Source: CADCTM01 sp049671305
Lineage (GTDB): Bacteria > Cyanobacteriota > Cyanobacteriia > Cyanobacteriales > Coleofasciculaceae
Reading direction: 5' to 3'
Length of the DNA stretch: 64,000 bases
NCBI GenBank assembly: GCA_049671305.1
Contig: JBATUR010000027.1
Location: forward strand, 29,743-93,742
The translations under genes and the position numbers were made by a program. The notes under the pieces are model-generated. The model made no database searches. It had not been told where the DNA came from and saw nothing but the letters and a program-made list of their open reading frames with translations. Shown one piece after another: positions 27,345 through 38,715 of the stretch (its first letter is position 1; each line of letters starts with the position of its first letter).

Positions 27345-28706
27345 CTAAATTTGTACTCTCTTGATTTGCAAACTCTTTAAGTACTCTTCTGGCTTTTCTG
27401 GGTCAAACTTAATGCCATCAAAGAATTCTTCAATGCCACGAGAGGTACTTGTCGGAATATCAGCGGCGGGTACACCCAGCTCTTGAGCTGCTGCTTTCCA
27501 AATATCTTCGCGGTTAACTTTATCTATGATTCCCTTTGCCTTTCCTAACGTTTCTTTCGGCAAGAAACCCCAACGAACACTTTCGGTTATGAACCATAAA
27601 TCGTGGCTCTTGTATGGATAGGAAACACTACCTTTCTGATCCTTCCAGTAGTAAGCTGCCATCGTTTTATCGTCAATGACTCGACCATCACCCATATTGT
27701 ATTTGCCTTGAAATGGGTCCATCAGCACGTCCGCTGGCAGGTTAAAGTAGTTGCGTCCAGATAGAATATCTGCCGCTTCTTTACGATTGTCAAAATTATC
27801 CAACCACTGTTGTGCCTCCATAATGCCTTTCAAGACAGCTTTTGTTGCCTTGGGATTTTTATCAACCCAATCTGCTCTGATAGCTAGGTATTCTTCTGGG
27901 TGATTTTTCCACATTTCGGCGGTTAATGTTGATAAGAATCCAATCTGCTCCTTGACAATTCGATAGGGCCAGGGGTCGCCTGTACTAAAAGCATCCATCG
28001 TACCTGTCTTCATATTTGCCACAGTTTGGGCAGCAGGCACAGTCAGCAACTTAATATCTTCATCTGGATCAATACCACTCGCTGCTAACCAATAGCGAAT
28101 CCAAAAATCTTGGTTAACTTGTGGGAAAGTATGGGCAGCAGTAAAGGGAGTGTTGGCGCTTTTAAGTTTGGTTACAAGTGCTTTGCCTTGGTCTATTTTT
28201 GTAGCAATTCCCTTACCTTTGTGCTTATTGGAAAGAGCAATTCCATTTCCTTGAGTAATCAACTGCGCCAAAAGATACATGGGAACTGGTTTATTTCCCT
28301 TAGTGATTAGCCCCTCACTAATCAGATGAGGCATTGGCATTTGATACTGTCCGCCATCAACACCGCCACCGGCTGAACCAATTTCGGTATTGTCCCGCAT
28401 TGAGCCCCAGTTAGCTTGCTTAGAAACATCGACATCGGTCATGCCGTACTTAGCAAAGAAGCCCTTTTCTTTAGCAATAATTAGAGGCGCGGCTTCTACG
28501 ATCGGAATATAACCTAACTTAATTTTTGTAGTTTCTGGGGCTTGGGCTGGGTCAGCACTAGCGACTGGGGTTGCTTGTGATTGAGTTGTACTATTACCAG
28601 TTGAACTGGGAGGATTTCCTACACAAGCTTTGAGGAATATAGAACCGGCTGCTGATGCACCTGCTGTGATTATAAATCTACGTCGAGAACCTGAAAATTT
28701 GCTCAT
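27345..28706 (-). CDS. nrtA: Nitrate-binding lipoprotein NrtA
   Basis: This 453-residue precursor starts with a twin-arginine signal ([11 protein letters not shown]) that ends in a lipobox-like LKAC (Cys28), so it is probably exported folded and lipid-anchored on the outer face of the plasma membrane. The mature protein has the CmpA/NrtA solute-binding pattern: [55 protein letters not shown] and [14 protein letters not shown]. It captures nitrate/nitrite for NrtBCD. It is the first gene of the operon, with a GGAGGTC Shine-Dalgarno. CmpA for bicarbonate is related, but the NrtC fusion and operon order with NrtB/NrtD leave nitrate as the usual reading. Confidence 0.92.
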   Translation of the reverse strand: MSKFSGSRRRFIITAGASAAGSIFLKACVGNPPSSTGNSTTQSQATPVASADPAQAPETTKIKLGYIPIVEAAPLIIAKEKGFFAKYGMTDVDVSKQANWGSMRDNTEIGSAGGGVDGGQYQMPMPHLISEGLITKGNKPVPMYLLAQLITQGNGIALSNKHKGKGIATKIDQGKALVTKLKSANTPFTAAHTFPQVNQDFWIRYWLAASGIDPDEDIKLLTVPAAQTVANMKTGTMDAFSTGDPWPYRIVKEQIGFLSTLTAEMWKNHPEEYLAIRADWVDKNPKATKAVLKGIMEAQQWLDNFDNRKEAADILSGRNYFNLPADVLMDPFQGKYNMGDGRVIDDKTMAAYYWKDQKGSVSYPYKSHDLWFITESVRWGFLPKETLGKAKGIIDKVNREDIWKAAAQELGVPAADIPTSTSRGIEEFFDGIKFDPEKPEEYLKSLQIKRVQI

Positions 28707-29315
28707 AAGACCTCCTTGTAGCCAATCCCATCAGGGGCTACTTAATAAGTTAATAAGTTGGTTTAATTGGGGAACTCAATCGAGTTGCGACAATCTTTAA
28801 AAATCTGGCAAGCTATCAACAATTTTCGCCAAGGCTTAGATAAACCTAGCGGTCGAAGTGGATAACTTTGCTAACATCATTAGTGGCGTCTAACCAACAA
28901 TCAACCTGGATCAAAACTTGATACCCTGTAGCGTTGGGAAGTCCTGAAGAACAAGGTCTAGGCTCTGGCGGATGGCTAGACTTTGTTCCTTACGACAACT
29001 TTTCATTTGATTGCAACTTGACTCTTAGCATATCATCATCGATTGCTGAAAAATGAGTTTTACCCCGTGAATATGAAATAAATCTTAAATGATAACCATA
29101 AGACTTTTCTTAATGAAACACAGTCTGGCACTATCATCTATTTGATTAATTCTATATAAAAGATTGGTTTTGTCTATGGTATAGGCAACGTTTTCTCTGG
29201 AAATGAAGCCAGTAACCAGTCTTTTGAGAGATTTTTCTAGCTTTTCTCCCAAAAGACAGATGACAAACAACTAAAACTTCTTAAGTGCCTCTCTCATATT
29301 ACTTTGCTCAAATTC
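28707..29315. promoter_or_regulatory. Upstream region of nrtABCD
   Basis: This 609-bp gap upstream of nrtA and downstream of the Rieske gene must hold the nrt promoter. I looked for the NtcA site GTA-N8-TAC and found no perfect match by eye; a degenerate site cannot be excluded. A 61-codon minus-strand frame at 29085-29270 resembles no family and is not called. Confidence 0.4.
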
Positions 29316-29756
29316 TCATATTACTTTGACTAAAACAGTATCCCCCTGAATCTTCGCTTCATAAGTCTGCAAAGGCTGCAGCGCTGGTTCCCTAAGCACT
29401 TTACCCTGGGAACTATACTTTGCACCATGACAAGGGCAGACAAAAGACTTCTCATCTTGCTTCCATTCCACAGTGCATCCTTTGTGTGTACAAGTCGGAT
29501 TGACAGCTAATATAGTTTTGGCGTCAGTGGGGTTGCTGACAACAATTAACCCACCTTTAGCAAACTCCTTTTTAAGAATTTGCCCTTTTTGGTTCAACTC
29601 AGCTACAGTACCCACAGACTGAAACCCATCTGCATTAGGTGGGCTCGCTGCTGACTCCGACTTTTCCGATTTGGGATTACACGCGACTAGTGCCACAGGC
29701 AAGGAACCCGCCACCCCGCCAACTCCCACCCACATAAGAAACTCACGACGATTCAT
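29316..29756 (-). CDS. Exported Rieske [2Fe-2S] protein
   Basis: The 146-residue protein begins with a twin-arginine-type signal (MNRREFLMWVGVGG) ending near VALVAC (Cys26, a possible lipobox). The Rieske cluster ligands are complete: CTHKGC (Cys89, His91) and CPCHGAKY (Cys107, His110), plus the disulfide cysteines of high-potential Rieske proteins (Cys94, Cys109). It is shorter than PetC of the cytochrome b6f complex and lacks its longer transmembrane region. A minor Rieske protein or an electron-transfer partner of another oxidoreductase is more likely. No redox partner is adjacent. Confidence 0.85.
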   Translation of the reverse strand: MNRREFLMWVGVGGVAGSLPVALVACNPKSEKSESAASPPNADGFQSVGTVAELNQKGQILKKEFAKGGLIVVSNPTDAKTILAVNPTCTHKGCTVEWKQDEKSFVCPCHGAKYSSQGKVLREPALQPLQTYEAKIQGDTVLVKVI

Positions 29757-29858
29757 AAAATAGTAATTAAGTCAAGAAACTCTTGCTTAATTTTGGCATG
29801 ATACTTTCTGAAATGTCAGATTAAGATAGCTATAAGCCTTCAAACCGATTAGTAAAAA

Positions 29859-30446
29859 ATGAATAAGGAAGATTTTTGTCCTTTCGTGATTATTTGTCCT
29901 GGCATACATGATTTAGAGTTAACTGAGGCTTTTTTAGAAAAGTTGCAATTAGGTAAAAATAATCATCAATTTAGTGCAAAAGATTCTCAAGTTTTAATCT
30001 TTCCAGCTCAAGACTATCCAGCATATTCAGTAATGCACATTGTAAAATTTTTGCAAAGTCAGATTACTAATATAAAATCCCCTCTAGTTTTTATTAGTTT
30101 TAGTGCAGGTGTTGTCGGGGCAATAGGGGCAGCTTTGACGTGGCAACTATTAGGAGGAAATGTTAAAACCTTAATAGCAATTGATGGTTGGGGCGTGCCT
30201 TTATTGGGAATCCCTATTCATCGCCTGAGTCATGATTATTTTACCCATTGGAGTTCGGCTTTATTAGGTGCTGGAAAAAATAGTTTTTATGCTGATCCAG
30301 CAGTTGCTCACTTGAAGTTATGGCAGTCACCGAATATTTGTCGAGGTTGGCGAGTGGATTCTACAATAGAAAAAAACATAGAACAGAGAACTTATACAAC
30401 GGCGGCGGAATATATAATTTGTTTGTTGCAAGATTATTTGAAATGA
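29859..30446 (+). CDS. Conserved hypothetical protein, alpha/beta-hydrolase-like
   Basis: The 195-residue protein starts FVIICPGIHDLELTEAFLEKL, resembling the first strand and oxyanion loop of an alpha/beta hydrolase. LVFISFSAGVVGAIGAAL has the nucleophile-elbow layout but with Ser in place of the first Gly of GxSxG. LIAIDGWGVPL could be the acid strand, and a catalytic His is not certain. No signal peptide is seen. The enzyme activity is unproven and may be lost. It stands alone between the Rieske gene and a DUF4087 gene. Confidence 0.6.
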   Translation: MNKEDFCPFVIICPGIHDLELTEAFLEKLQLGKNNHQFSAKDSQVLIFPAQDYPAYSVMHIVKFLQSQITNIKSPLVFISFSAGVVGAIGAALTWQLLGGNVKTLIAIDGWGVPLLGIPIHRLSHDYFTHWSSALLGAGKNSFYADPAVAHLKLWQSPNICRGWRVDSTIEKNIEQRTYTTAAEYIICLLQDYLK

Positions 30447-30603
30447 ATTGCTGATTATTAATCAAATTTTGAGCAAGAGTAAGAAGTTTACAGAATTCAA
30501 ATAAAAAAGTTTTACGTTTTCTTTAAAAACAATGCTATAAATTAAAGCATCAGTTTTTGGCTCGAAAAAGCTAGGCAAACTAATTGAAGAAAAGGGTAAA
30601 ACT

Positions 30604-30969
30604 ATGCAACGAAATTGGCTAATAATCATTGCTCTGTGTTCAGGACTTTCTATCGTGCTTCCTGCTAAAGCGGCTGAAACTAGATGTGGTTGGTTAAAAA
30701 ATCCTACACCTGCAAATTGGTGGCTACAAGATCGAGATGCTAATTGGACGATATCACTGCAAGGAGGATATCAAGCCAGAGGTATCGACAATCTTCCTAG
30801 TATTGATGAGAAAGAATATGTAAGAACTAATGGTTATTATGGTTATAGCTGTGCGTGTTTACGTGTTGTGACAGATGTTAATCGACAGAGAATTACCAGC
30901 ATTCAAAGTGGTGAACAATTACCATTAAAAACTTGTCGCCAAGATCCAAATTTGCCAAAAAATCGTTAG
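30604..30969 (+). CDS. DUF4087 family secreted protein
   Basis: The 121-residue protein has a signal peptide (NWLIIIALCSGLSIVLPAKA, cleavage near residue 23). The mature domain has ETRCGWLKNPTPANWWLQDR, ANWTISLQGGYQARGID and NGYYGYSCACLRV with conserved Trp and Cys residues, the DUF4087 pattern (from recall). It is probably periplasmic. The function of the family is unknown. The ATG at 30604 follows a weak AAGGG Shine-Dalgarno. Confidence 0.75.
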   Translation: MQRNWLIIIALCSGLSIVLPAKAAETRCGWLKNPTPANWWLQDRDANWTISLQGGYQARGIDNLPSIDEKEYVRTNGYYGYSCACLRVVTDVNRQRITSIQSGEQLPLKTCRQDPNLPKNR

Positions 30970-31099
30970 TTATAGAAAACAGTTTAAATTATCGAGTGTT
31001 GTTGAATGATGCGTGATTGCATCGTAAAATTCAAAGTTATCTTGTGATTCATACGCCTTTCAGTAACACTTTATAATTAACAACTATAATTTATGTTCC

Positions 31100-32245
31100 A
31101 TGAGCAAAACACCCTTACGTCTAGTATCTCTAGATGTATTTCGAGGCATTACTATTGCCGCCATGATTCTTGTCAATATGGCAGGAGTTGCTGACCAAGT
31201 TTATCCTTTTTTAGTTCATGCTGACTGGAATGGTTGCACGCCAACAGATTTTATTTTTCCCTTTTTTCTGTTTATTATCGGCGTAGCAATGTCTTTCTCT
31301 CTAGCAAAATACACAGATTCCTTGTCTAACTCATCTCTTAACAAAGATTGGAGGGGTATTTATTGGCGACTCATTTACCGTAGCGCTTGCTTATTTAGTC
31401 TGGGGTTACTATTAAACGGATTTTGGAATTACGATTGGCAGACTATCCGCATAATGGGAGTTTTGCAGCGAATTAGTTTGTCTTATTTAGTCGCCGCCTT
31501 AATTATTTTAAGACTACCTAAAAAAGTACAATATTTAATTGCATTTTTATTACTAATCATCTATTGGCTTGCTATGTCTTTTATTTCAGTTCCCGGTTAT
31601 GGAGTTGGCAACTTAACAAGAGATGGTAACTTTGGTGCTTATTTTGATCGCTTAATTATTGGCGCAGCACATTTATATAAAGGCGATAAGTTTAATTCAT
31701 TAGGAGATCCAGAAGGTTTATTTAGTACAATTCCAGCAATTGTTAATGTTTTGTTTGGTAATTTTACGGGAGAATGGTTACGCAAAGAACCTGTAAAATC
31801 CCGCACGAGTATAAGTTTAGTTTTAGTTGGACTAAGTTGTTTAATAATTGGTCAAGTTTGGGGTTTTTGGTTTCCCATCAACAAGAAACTATGGACAAGT
31901 TCTTATGTTGTGTTTACCACGGGTTGGGCTTTGCTTTTGCTTGCCAGTTGTTATGAATTAATCGAAGTTCGTGGCTTACGTCGTTGGGGAAAGCCGTTTG
32001 AAATTATGGGACTTAATGCAATTTTTGTCTTTATTAGTTCAGTTTTAATGATTAAAATATTAGTGAAAACTCATGTTGGCAGCGGTGAGAAAGCACCGAG
32101 TACTTACACTTGGATTTATGAGCATTTTTTTGCATCTTGGGCAGGCGAAATAAATGGTTCTTTATTATTTGCAACGGTAACGTTATTATTTTGGTGGTTG
32201 GTTGTTTATGTTATGTATCGAAAGCGGTGGTTTGTGAAAATTTAA
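31100..32245 (+). CDS. Membrane acyltransferase, HGSNAT/DUF5009-like
   Basis: The 381-residue protein has about ten hydrophobic helices. The N-terminal RLVSLDVFRGITIAAMILVN followed by ADWNGCTPTDFIFPFFLFI is the signature of the heparan-alpha-glucosaminide N-acetyltransferase catalytic family, which transfers acetyl groups across a membrane to a glycan. In bacteria the substrate is probably an envelope polysaccharide or glycolipid; it cannot be told here. It is full length for the family, monocistronic, and followed by a hairpin shared with the convergent WD40 gene. Confidence 0.85.
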   Translation: MSKTPLRLVSLDVFRGITIAAMILVNMAGVADQVYPFLVHADWNGCTPTDFIFPFFLFIIGVAMSFSLAKYTDSLSNSSLNKDWRGIYWRLIYRSACLFSLGLLLNGFWNYDWQTIRIMGVLQRISLSYLVAALIILRLPKKVQYLIAFLLLIIYWLAMSFISVPGYGVGNLTRDGNFGAYFDRLIIGAAHLYKGDKFNSLGDPEGLFSTIPAIVNVLFGNFTGEWLRKEPVKSRTSISLVLVGLSCLIIGQVWGFWFPINKKLWTSSYVVFTTGWALLLLASCYELIEVRGLRRWGKPFEIMGLNAIFVFISSVLMIKILVKTHVGSGEKAPSTYTWIYEHFFASWAGEINGSLLFATVTLLFWWLVVYVMYRKRWFVKI

Positions 32246-32293
32246 GAGATATTCTAAAGTCACAAATATATCCTAGATGATTTCAGCGCTATC

Positions 32294-32325
32294 AAAAAAG
32301 GCCTGTCTATATGGGCTATTTTTTA
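32294..32325. terminator. Bidirectional terminator-like hairpin
   Basis: An imperfect stem AAAAAAGGCCT / GGGCTATTTTTT lies between the convergent stops of the HGSNAT-like and WD40 genes, with an A-run on one side and a T-run on the other. Confidence 0.6.
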
Positions 32326-32374
32326 TTAAGAATTCATAGGCTAAACTTTCTTCAATCTACTTGAATTTATCAGC

Positions 32375-35300
32375 TCAATTGCATAAATTGGCATAGTTAC
32401 CCAATACTTGCCTTGCATTTTGACGTTGGCGGTGATTATTTAAATAATCCTGTAACCAACTACAACTTTGTGTAATCAAATCATCCAAATCTAAATTCCA
32501 TAAAATTACACTTTGATCACTACTAGCAGAAGCGAGTAATTTACCATTATCATCTGGGCTAAAGGCAACACTAAAAACGCGGTTTCTATGACCTTCTAAA
32601 GTTTTAATTAAATTACCTTCTCGGCTCCAAAGATTAACGGTTTTATCATCGCTAGCCGAAGCAATTAACTTGCCATCTGGGCTAAAAGTTACCCAATTTA
32701 CTGAGCCATTGTGTCCCTTCAAAGTGGTGATTAAATTACCTTCTCTTCCCCAAAGATTAACTGTACCATCATTACTAGCAGAGGCAATTAATTTACTGTC
32801 TGGGCTAAAAGTTACCCAATTTACTGAACCATTATGCCCTTTTAATGTCTTGATTAAGATGCCATCGGTAGTCCAAAGCTTTACCGTTTTATCCTCACTA
32901 GCAGAAGTAATAAACTTACCATCTGGACTAAAGTTAACTCCCCAAACTTCAGCACTATGACCTTTGAGAGTTTTTATTAAAGTTCCGTCAGTTTTCCAGA
33001 GTTTTACCGTTTTGTCGGCACTACTAGAAGCTATTAAATTACCATTAGCAGAAAAGTTTACACTTGTAACTCGGTCTTGATGTCCCGATAAAGTTTTCAG
33101 TAATTTGCCGTTAGTTTGCCAAATTTTAACTGTATTGTCCCAACTAGCAGTAGCAATTGTTTTCCCATCAGGGCTAAAACTACTATTACTAACTGCATCA
33201 TTATGCCCAGTCAAAACTGAAATTAATTCTCCATCACGACGACGCCTGAGTTTAACAGTTTTGTCCCAACTACTAGTAGCAATAATCTGACCATCCGGAC
33301 TGAAGCTGACACTACTAATGGCGTCCGTATGTCCCTTGAGTGCTTTAAACAAGCGATTATCGCGATACCATAGCTTAATTGTATTATCTGCACTAGCACT
33401 AGCTAGGGTCAGATTATTAGGACTAAAACTAACACTTTGAACCATATTGCCATGCCCTTTCAAAGTTTCAATAAACGTACCATCGCGCTGCCAAAGTTGA
33501 ATAGTATTATCCTTACTTGCCGTGGCAATTGTCTCACCATTAGGGCTAAATTTAACATCAAGAACCCAATTAGTATGACCTTTTAAAGTATTAACAAGTA
33601 CGCCATCACGACGACGCCATAGTTTAACTGTATTATCAAAACTAGTACTAGCAATAATTTCACTGTCGGGGCTAAAGCTGACACTTGTCACAGCTTGATC
33701 ATGCGCTTTCCAGCTTTTGAGAAATGTGCCATTGCTGCGCCAAAGAGTGATAGTATGATCCCGACTTGCCGCAGCAATTAACTGACCATCTGAACTAAAA
33801 CTCACTCCCAAAAGGCGGTCACTATTTTTCAAGGTTTTAAGTAAAGAACCGTCAGTTTTCCAGAGTTTAACAGTTTTATCCCAACTAGCAGTAGCGATTA
33901 GTTGACCATTTGGACTAAAACTCACACTACTAACACTATCTTGATGTCCTCTTAAAGTTTTTAATAAGACACCTTCACGAGTCCAAAGCTTAACAGTTTT
34001 GTCTTGACTGGCACTGGCTAATTTTTGCCCATCCGGACTCCAGCTAACACTATAAACTCCAGCAGTATGTCCCAAAAGTGTTTTTTGACAACTACCATCG
34101 GCATTCCAAATTTTGACAGTTTTATCCTTACTTGCCGAGGCAATAACCTTAGCATCAGGACTCCAACTGACACTACTAACCCAATCAGTATGACCTTCCA
34201 AACGGTTACGTTCCCTAACAGCATAAATTGCTTGTTGTAGCGCCGCTATTACCTGCATCCGCGTATTAGCAGTTGTCCCTAAAGATTGTTTAAATTGTCT
34301 TGCTGCATTTAAACTTTGAAGCAGTGCATCAAACTGTCGGTTAGATGCCACTAAAGCTTCTGATGAGGCACTGATAGCGCTTAATTTGGCGTTATTTTCA
34401 CCAATTGCTGCTCTTATTCCCAGTCCTCCCGCAATAAGACTAAGGGTAAAAAGTGTTACTCCAACCAATCGTGCTTTGCGTAAACTTTCTCGCAATACTT
34501 GATTGAGTCTATCCTCTGTTTTTCTTTGATTAGCTGTTGCTTTGGCAAGTTTTGTTCTTAAGTCTTTTTCTCTTAATTCAGCACGTAGTTGCTCAATTTC
34601 ATCCTGACTTACTTTATCTTTCTTGCGTAACTCTTCTAATTCTTTCTGGATCTTTGATTGTTCTTTTTGCCGAATAAACTCGACTAAATAATCATGAACT
34701 AATTGATAGCGATTAGTCGGAGATTCCAACAATAAAAATATCAGTCCTGATTTTTCTAAAATTTCTAAAATTAAATCTAATTTTGTCGATTCTATTTTTG
34801 ACTCAATCGCCAATTCAGCACGAGTTTTTAGCGGGCGATTGTTATTTTCATCAGTGAGCCAAAACAAGACAAGCCATGCTGAGTTTTCATTTTCTTTGCC
34901 ACAGTCTTTAATAACTTTTTCTAAAAATCGCTCCACAAGCCTTTGCTTTGGTCCTGATTTTTCATATTGAGTTAAAGTTGTAATATTCTCCTCTTGCAAT
35001 TGCGCTCCCACAACTTGTAATTCAATCGGACGAACCGCTCCTATTTCTCCTGCTAAATCTGCTACTAATTTATCAATTAAAGCAGGTTCTAAAGAAAAAT
35101 GTGACCTTTCGGTTAACTTTTGAATAACGGAACGGGCATCTTTTAAGGAAAAGTTTCCGAGTGGATAGCGGATTTTTCTATCAAGGATGTTGTTGTCAAT
35201 AACATCTAGATTAAAGTCTTCTATTTCTAATAAATAATGAATATAATCTTCTCTAAGTGAAAAAATTACTTTAATAAAAGGTAAATTTAAACAACTTTTT

Positions 35301-37318
35301 AAGAACTCATAAAATAAGACTCTATAAGATTGATTCTCTGCCGCAAAGAAAAATTCTTCAAATTGGTCAAAAATTAAAACTGTTAATAAGTTACGCTCGG
35401 CATTTTGGTGCAATTGATTCAAAATAACGGCAATTTTTTCTGGATTCGTTTGCTCAGAATTAAAACTCAAATCAAACGATTCTTCACCTTCATTACTGCC
35501 TAACTCTTCGAGCGCTTGACATAAAGATTTCCCTAACTCCCGAACCCAATCACTGTAAAATTGTGGGATAACGGGTAAAGCAATGCGATCGCCTATTGGT
35601 TTATGTTTCAACGCCGGCACTAACCCCGCTAACACAATTGAACTCTTGCCAACTCCCGACTGCCCATGAATTACAGTTAATTTGTGGTCAGCACGACTGA
35701 TCCGCTCAATTAATCGATTAACATCTTGCTGACGCCCAGATGCCGCAATTTCCTGCGCCGCAATTTCTTGTTGCTCAATTGGCGCCAATGCCGGATTACT
35801 CACAGGGCGCTGGGGCTGTAGGCGTGCCGCGCCAATGAAGGCTCGCAAGCCGTACAACTGCTCAACTGAGCGTTGCTCTTGTTTGAGCCGAAATGCCTCT
35901 AAATAGCGTCCTTCCTCAAAATAGAGCGTTCTCAAGCCCTCTAATAAGTGCAGGTAACGCTGCGGTTCGTAGCGATGGCTGCTACTTTCAATTGCTTTTT
36001 GCAAACCCTTACTTGCTGTTTCTAAATGCTCTTGCGCCTCAGAAAACTGCCGTAATTCTCGCAGGGATTTTACTAAAAATAACTGATAACATTGAGCTAA
36101 TAAAAAGCGATGTAAACCCTGATGTTGAATTGGCTTACTAGAAACATTGGCTAAAATTGACAGCGCCTCTTGTGCAAAACTTCTAGCATCTGACCAGCGC
36201 CAATGCCTCAACGAAACCTCAGCTAAAAAGCCATAATCTTGAGCTAATTGTACCGCTGAACCATGAATTTGATGTAGATTAAGCGACTTTTGACCTAAAA
36301 TTTGTAACGTGTCCCAAGCTTCTAAACGCTGCAAAACTTCAGCCAGTTGCGTAATAAACTGAGCTACCAAATCTTCACGCCCAGCGCTTGTAAAAGCATC
36401 TACACATTGCAACAAATAGGGCCAGGCTTCTTCTAAGTTGCGCTTTCTATGTGCTGGATGCAAATCTGCTCTACGGCAATAACATAAACCGATATAAAAT
36501 AATAGAACTGCTTGTCGTTCTAAATTATTAGTAGTTCGCCAAAATCTCAGGCTTTTTTGATAGCTAGTTAATGCCGAATCAATTAAATCGCTAGCATAGT
36601 CATATTGACCCAGCAAAAACTGCAAACTCGCCTCCAAATCTGGCTTAATTGCTTGTTGGCGACTTTCTAAATCTTTGAGTGCTGTTTCTAACTCTACACG
36701 CGATCGGCAATCAGTTGTCATATTCAGGGAGGAATGATGCAAACAAACCCGCCAAGGCGCATATCTTCCACTACCACCACTTAATACTGTATTAAATAAA
36801 GCATCTGCCTTTTGTTGTAGGAAATCAATTAATTCACTTGTGGCAATTTCAAACTTAATCGGTGTGGCTGCCCAACTGGCAAAATCAGGTGCAAATTTTA
36901 CAAGTTTATGAAATACTTCATCATTTATCCACAATACTAAAGGAAAAGGTAGACGCTTACGAAAATCATCCCGTACCTGATTACTAGAGGCAAATAAGTC
37001 TTCTAAATCGACAACAGATTCTAAATTCAGAACAAATAAAGCGCAATTGCTGCCATCAATTAGGCATTCACCATGTCCGTAGGTTTGGATTGTTGTGTAG
37101 AGAGTTCTTGCTGATGAAGGAAGAGGTAATTCTTTGATTTGGTAGCGGTGTTCCGAGCCTTTTTTTAGCTGACGCATTAAGCGATCGCGCAAACGTTTAT
37201 AATTGCAACGCACTAACACGAGAGAAAATTCCCCTCGTGAAAATGCGATCGCTCGATCAAGTGTATTTAAGGAGCGTTCGTTATATGCTGCAACGTCTAC
37301 CCGATTTTCTTCAGCCAT
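32375..37318 (-). CDS. TPR-STAND NTPase-WD40 repeat protein
   Basis: This giant protein (1647 residues from the chosen start) has an N-terminal domain of unknown type ([20 protein letters not shown]) and a TPR-like helical region (about 230-500). An nSTAND1-type NTPase follows, with Walker [10 protein letters not shown] near residue 552 and Walker B-like [14 protein letters not shown]. Then come a coiled coil, one transmembrane helix ([20 protein letters not shown]) and 14 WD40 repeats, enough for two seven-bladed propellers. STAND proteins act as ligand-triggered switches in signalling, cell death or defence; the ligand is unknown. The ATG at 37318 is preferred over an upstream start at 37369. 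It overlaps the AAA ATPase gene by 22 bases. Confidence 0.85.
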   Translation of the reverse strand: MAEENRVDVAAYNERSLNTLDRAIAFSRGEFSLVLVRCNYKRLRDRLMRQLKKGSEHRYQIKELPLPSSARTLYTTIQTYGHGECLIDGSNCALFVLNLESVVDLEDLFASSNQVRDDFRKRLPFPLVLWINDEVFHKLVKFAPDFASWAATPIKFEIATSELIDFLQQKADALFNTVLSGGSGRYAPWRVCLHHSSLNMTTDCRSRVELETALKDLESRQQAIKPDLEASLQFLLGQYDYASDLIDSALTSYQKSLRFWRTTNNLERQAVLLFYIGLCYCRRADLHPAHRKRNLEEAWPYLLQCVDAFTSAGREDLVAQFITQLAEVLQRLEAWDTLQILGQKSLNLHQIHGSAVQLAQDYGFLAEVSLRHWRWSDARSFAQEALSILANVSSKPIQHQGLHRFLLAQCYQLFLVKSLRELRQFSEAQEHLETASKGLQKAIESSSHRYEPQRYLHLLEGLRTLYFEEGRYLEAFRLKQEQRSVEQLYGLRAFIGAARLQPQRPVSNPALAPIEQQEIAAQEIAASGRQQDVNRLIERISRADHKLTVIHGQSGVGKSSIVLAGLVPALKHKPIGDRIALPVIPQFYSDWVRELGKSLCQALEELGSNEGEESFDLSFNSEQTNPEKIAVILNQLHQNAERNLLTVLIFDQFEEFFFAAENQSYRVLFYEFLKSCLNLPFIKVIFSLREDYIHYLLEIEDFNLDVIDNNILDRKIRYPLGNFSLKDARSVIQKLTERSHFSLEPALIDKLVADLAGEIGAVRPIELQVVGAQLQEENITTLTQYEKSGPKQRLVERFLEKVIKDCGKENENSAWLVLFWLTDENNNRPLKTRAELAIESKIESTKLDLILEILEKSGLIFLLLESPTNRYQLVHDYLVEFIRQKEQSKIQKELEELRKKDKVSQDEIEQLRAELREKDLRTKLAKATANQRKTEDRLNQVLRESLRKARLVGVTLFTLSLIAGGLGIRAAIGENNAKLSAISASSEALVASNRQFDALLQSLNAARQFKQSLGTTANTRMQVIAALQQAIYAVRERNRLEGHTDWVSSVSWSPDAKVIASASKDKTVKIWNADGSCQKTLLGHTAGVYSVSWSPDGQKLASASQDKTVKLWTREGVLLKTLRGHQDSVSSVSFSPNGQLIATASWDKTVKLWKTDGSLLKTLKNSDRLLGVSFSSDGQLIAAASRDHTITLWRSNGTFLKSWKAHDQAVTSVSFSPDSEIIASTSFDNTVKLWRRRDGVLVNTLKGHTNWVLDVKFSPNGETIATASKDNTIQLWQRDGTFIETLKGHGNMVQSVSFSPNNLTLASASADNTIKLWYRDNRLFKALKGHTDAISSVSFSPDGQIIATSSWDKTVKLRRRRDGELISVLTGHNDAVSNSSFSPDGKTIATASWDNTVKIWQTNGKLLKTLSGHQDRVTSVNFSANGNLIASSSADKTVKLWKTDGTLIKTLKGHSAEVWGVNFSPDGKFITSASEDKTVKLWTTDGILIKTLKGHNGSVNWVTFSPDSKLIASASNDGTVNLWGREGNLITTLKGHNGSVNWVTFSPDGKLIASASDDKTVNLWSREGNLIKTLEGHRNRVFSVAFSPDDNGKLLASASSDQSVILWNLDLDDLITQSCSWLQDYLNNHRQRQNARQVLGNYANLCN

Positions 37319-38625
37319 GATTGATACTGTTGCGCCTCTTCTAACGCCGGATTGATGCCATACCAGCACCCATCGTGGTCACGATATTCAAACACCCACA
37401 TACTCCGCAACAAAGTTTGATATTCCATATCTCCTTTTACTGTTTGCTGTTGCACCACCTGAAACAGTAACTCCCACTCTTGATCATCAATTGACGACAT
37501 CAAAGCATCTCGACGTTCCCGAATTACTCTTTCTAAACATATACGAGAAATCGGTGGATCTTCTTGTCTAAGGCAATCAAATAATAGCCCCAACAAGTTT
37601 CGCACATGACCACCACTTACCCGACAGAGGCGATCTAATGTGTCTGAAGTATCAAACACCTCTGTAATTAACTTTAGCCGATTTTCTGTGTTTTCGTGAG
37701 GAAAAGCTCTCACTACAACCATTTGTCGTAGTAATGCCATACCTTCAGAAAATTCTGCGCCAGTCCGGTGCCGTACTGGAATCATCGGTAAAACTTTGGT
37801 CGTTAAACCTCCACCCAAACGATTTTTTAAAGTTTCACAATCATTAGAGAAAATCAATGCCAAAGGAATCGTATAAACGACATGACAATTGAGTTTTCTT
37901 AGTTGATCTCCTCGGTCAATAAATAGATATTCTGGTTGAGTTCGTCCAGAAGCCAAAGGGCGAATATCTACCCTGTCTAAGTTATCAACAAGTACTACTA
38001 ATCCGGCTTTTCCACGTCGCTTTAATTCAGCAGTTGCCCGTCCTAGCAATTCCTTATTAATTGAATCCAAAATTCCAGCAGTACGTGGCTCTAAATATTC
38101 TCTCAAGCGCTTTCGTAGCTTGGGACTTTCTTTAGTTTTTGCCGTAATTTTACCAATTCCAACCGATAGTTCTGCCTCCGCTTCAATTTCAATTGGTGTT
38201 TGCAAAAAATCTACAACTTCAGTAAAAAGATTGGCAAAGTACCCTGGATGTAGTTTAATTTTAACAGTTTCCAAGCTTTCACTAACCTGGCGAGCGATGC
38301 TGAGTAAAATATCGGTAATATCAACATCAGCCATATCCAAGTCTTGAGAAGACTCAAAATAAACTACATGAAATCCCTGTTGCTCTAGATCGGTTTTTAG
38401 TCTGAGCAATTCTGTAGATTTACCACAGCCAATATGTCCTGTAAATAGCTGGCAAGTCGGTTCATTGGGCGAAATAATAGCAATTGTTCGCTTCAGTGAT
38501 TCAATGATTTTATTACCCCGTACTGGAGAAAAATCAATGTAATATTGCCGATCTTCCACTGCTCCCATGTTCAATGATTTGCTGGGATTACAGGCTTGAT
38601 AAAATCTTGGTAGATCAATTCCCAT
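37297..38625 (-). CDS. AAA family ATPase paired with the WD40/STAND gene
   Basis: The 442-residue protein has one P-loop ATPase domain. Walker A is [13 protein letters not shown] near residue 68, Walker B is [12 protein letters not shown] near residue 208, and [14 protein letters not shown] resembles the sensor/lid region of the AAA_16/Orc-like group. The middle contains a charged insert ([20 protein letters not shown]) that could be membrane- or partner-binding. The gene overlaps the following STAND-WD40 gene by 22 bases, so the two are probably translationally coupled and their products may form one switch complex. The function is not known. Confidence 0.8.
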   Translation of the reverse strand: MGIDLPRFYQACNPSKSLNMGAVEDRQYYIDFSPVRGNKIIESLKRTIAIISPNEPTCQLFTGHIGCGKSTELLRLKTDLEQQGFHVVYFESSQDLDMADVDITDILLSIARQVSESLETVKIKLHPGYFANLFTEVVDFLQTPIEIEAEAELSVGIGKITAKTKESPKLRKRLREYLEPRTAGILDSINKELLGRATAELKRRGKAGLVVLVDNLDRVDIRPLASGRTQPEYLFIDRGDQLRKLNCHVVYTIPLALIFSNDCETLKNRLGGGLTTKVLPMIPVRHRTGAEFSEGMALLRQMVVVRAFPHENTENRLKLITEVFDTSDTLDRLCRVSGGHVRNLLGLLFDCLRQEDPPISRICLERVIRERRDALMSSIDDQEWELLFQVVQQQTVKGDMEYQTLLRSMWVFEYRDHDGCWYGINPALEEAQQYQSWLKKIG

Positions 38626-38715
38626 GCTTCTCTTATCTTCCTTCTTTTTTTCTGCTTATTTCTTGCGCCTGATTCAATGAGCAAAAAGCTCTTTATAGAA
38701 AAAAAGATGCCCCTT

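Noticed and set aside
29085..29270. 61-codon minus-strand frame upstream of nrtA
   Set aside because: No recognisable motif, weak Shine-Dalgarno and located in an expected promoter region; chance frame is likelier.
28707..29315. NtcA box for nrtA
   Set aside because: Every GTA in the gap was checked for TAC eight bases later and none matched perfectly; no site is claimed.
32670..33290. Plus-strand open frames opposite the WD40 repeats
   Set aside because: They arise from the repetitive antisense of the WD40 coding sequence and have no family similarity or start context.
37319..37369. Upstream start of the STAND-WD40 gene
   Set aside because: Seventeen extra residues lie inside the AAA ATPase gene; the ATG at 37318 gives a more usual N-terminus and a shorter overlap.
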